Assembly (NCBI GenBank): GCA_003456455.1
Contig: DMRV01000203.1
Span: 1-22,294, forward strand
Length of the DNA: 22,294 nucleotides
From: Flavobacteriales bacterium
Lineage (GTDB): Bacteria; Bacteroidota; Bacteroidia; UBA10329
Direction of reading: 5' to 3'
In this document: piece after piece, positions 21,090-22,294 of the stretch
Numbering within the stretch: position 1 is the first letter of the stretch
How the letters are laid out: each line of letters opens with the position of its first letter
The notes under the pieces: model-generated
The model's input: only the letters and a program-made list of their open reading frames with translations
What the model was told of the DNA's origin: nothing
The model's database searches: none
Position numbers and translations under genes: made by a program

Positions 21090-21827
21090 ATGAAAAAACT
21101 TTTATTATTAGCGTTACTAATAAGTTTATTTGGGGCTTGTGAAAAAAGCAACTCAATTGAAGAGGAATACTCTTATTCTGAATTATTAAATTCTATTAAT
21201 CCGCTGGATTCCATTGGGTTGATACACAATGAGCTGGTTGACAGTATATTGTCTACATATACATCTGGTTCAATTTATGACCATATGGACAGCTATTTTG
21301 ATTCTGATTTGAGATTTGATTCAGCCATGAGCTCAGAGGAGTACTGGGATGAATTATATCAGTCTTGTTTTGTAGAGTCTACAAATGAATTCGTGTATGA
21401 AATCTATGTAAGAGATTTAGATTTGGATGTGGATGTTGAGATGTATGTTTTGCAGTTAATGGAGATCGGTGAAGCATATGATGGATCTAATTTAAATGAC
21501 ATAATTTCCAATATAAAGCATCATGAGTCTATAGTGATATCAGCTTCAGTTGGCACGAACATTGATGCCTATCTAGTGGCTTCTTCTGTGATGCGACATT
21601 CTTTAGCGTATTGGGATGATTTTGTTGGTGAGAATTCTTATAAATTCAATTGGTCAAAATTATTCGTTGCCTTATGTGATGTCGTTGGCGGCCTTGAAGG
21701 TTATGCGGTTGGTTCAGGAGGAGGTGTGAATCCTTTATCAGGTGCGTATTTAGGCATTCAACATGCGTCCATTGCTAGTATAGCTGGAGCTGCTATGTTA
21801 AATGCAATAAGCTCTGTTGGAGGATAA
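21090..21827 (+). CDS. lipoprotein with glycine-rich C-terminus
   Basis: 245 residues. Signal peptide MKKLLLLALLISLFGAC with a lipobox (LFGAC, lipidated C17), followed by an acidic stretch rich in Ser, Asp and Glu. The body is helical and acidic (YVRDLDLDVDVEMYV-like). The last 50 residues are Gly/Ala-rich and hydrophobic (VVGGLEGYAVGSGGGVNP, GAAMLNAISSVGG), like a membrane-associated or glycine-zipper segment. Likely an envelope lipoprotein; the family is not recognised. AT-rich, with codon use unlike the viral-type operon. Confidence 0.75.
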   Translation: MKKLLLLALLISLFGACEKSNSIEEEYSYSELLNSINPLDSIGLIHNELVDSILSTYTSGSIYDHMDSYFDSDLRFDSAMSSEEYWDELYQSCFVESTNEFVYEIYVRDLDLDVDVEMYVLQLMEIGEAYDGSNLNDIISNIKHHESIVISASVGTNIDAYLVASSVMRHSLAYWDDFVGENSYKFNWSKLFVALCDVVGGLEGYAVGSGGGVNPLSGAYLGIQHASIASIAGAAMLNAISSVGG

Positions 21828-21857
21828 CTCTTAAGCTCCGTAATAAATATATGCGTT

Positions 21858-22271
21858 ATGAAAAAGATTATAGTATTTATAATTCTATTACATCCATTGA
21901 GCAGTGTAGCGCAATTGTCATCTGCTAATTGGGACGTTCTTTACTTTTTGTTGTTGAAAGACCAGGTCACTATTGAGAAACGTACTAAAAGTATTTCTCA
22001 TGAAGTTGTTCTTGAGACCGAGGATTTTGTTATCAAATCAACTGGAGAATGGAATGGTCTTGAAAAAGAAGTTTTCGGATTATATGTTGTCCTTAATGAT
22101 GGGAGATCATATGATATTGGTACAACTTGGGTTAGATCTTCAGTAGGTAAGTTGAGGTATATATTAAGAAATAACAATATAGATCCTGACAAATACAATT
22201 TAGGTGGTTATAGAAGGATAACAAAGTGGCTGTACGTCTTCAAAGAAGTTGGACATTATTGTTTGGAGTAA
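21858..22271 (+). CDS. secreted protein, unknown function
   Basis: 137 residues. N-terminal signal peptide (MKKIIVFIILLHPLSSVAQ, cleavage probably after VAQ or SVA). The rest is a small mixed domain with VVLNDGRSYDIGTTW and DPDKYNLGGYRRITKWLYVF. No family recognised. It lies 30 bases after the lipoprotein gene and is probably co-transcribed. The stop is at 22269-22271, so the gene is complete. Confidence 0.65.
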   Translation: MKKIIVFIILLHPLSSVAQLSSANWDVLYFLLLKDQVTIEKRTKSISHEVVLETEDFVIKSTGEWNGLEKEVFGLYVVLNDGRSYDIGTTWVRSSVGKLRYILRNNNIDPDKYNLGGYRRITKWLYVFKEVGHYCLE

Positions 22272-22294
22272 TTTACAAAAAAATTGCTGATTTA

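Noticed and set aside
1..22294. CRISPR array, rRNA or riboswitch
   Set aside because: No regularly spaced identical repeats, no rRNA sequence and no riboswitch core seen on either strand.

Overview
The window looks like a Bacteroidota chromosome (Flavobacteriia/Cytophagia-like). Support comes from an HTH-17 regulator, a Toprim primase-helicase ending in a winged helix, a DUF4248-like small HTH protein, an RteC-like C-terminus, a small CPxxxCPP-type protein and the absence of clear Shine-Dalgarno sequences. It opens inside the 3' end of a tRNA gene (1-23), a typical integration site. An integrated, virus-like element of about 16 kb appears to run from there to about 16.85 kb. No integrase, relaxase or second att copy is visible.

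Layout. 24-763: non-coding left end rich in inverted repeats, including a 22-bp hairpin. 764-5230: replication and control module: RteC-like protein split by a frameshift at a run of nine A, HTH regulator, primase-helicase, small HTH protein, and on the minus strand a RusA resolvase and a small membrane protein. 5231-5406: divergent control region with two palindromes. 5407-16849: one tightly packed plus-strand operon of about 19 genes, most joined by ATGA-type overlaps. It encodes membrane-anchored proteins (LEA-like, transglutaminase-like, SH3-like), a candidate major capsid protein with strongly biased arginine codons, three small beta-rich proteins, a coiled-coil protein, a glucosaminidase, fibre proteins with a 14-residue repeat, holin-like and spanin-like proteins, a RadC/JAMM protein and a RadA-like ATPase.

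No terminase, portal, HK97-type capsid, tube, sheath or tape measure is recognisable, although lysis and fibre genes are present. Together with many single-pass membrane proteins, a membrane-anchorable muramidase and a size near 16 kb, this suggests (inference) a provirus of a tailless, probably membrane-containing virus that I cannot place in a described family. The best single novelty is a dnaX-type slippery sequence at the end of the muramidase gene. A -1 shift there would add a C-terminal membrane anchor that has no start codon of its own.

16850-17676 is a decayed junction with an IS3-type orfA fragment and another gene remnant. 17677-19906 is a minus-strand signalling operon: CPxxxCPP small protein, seven-helix membrane protein, NarL-type histidine kinase with a degenerate ATP lid, LuxR-type response regulator. 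20102 to the end holds a multi-pass membrane protein, a lipoprotein and a secreted protein, all of unknown function.
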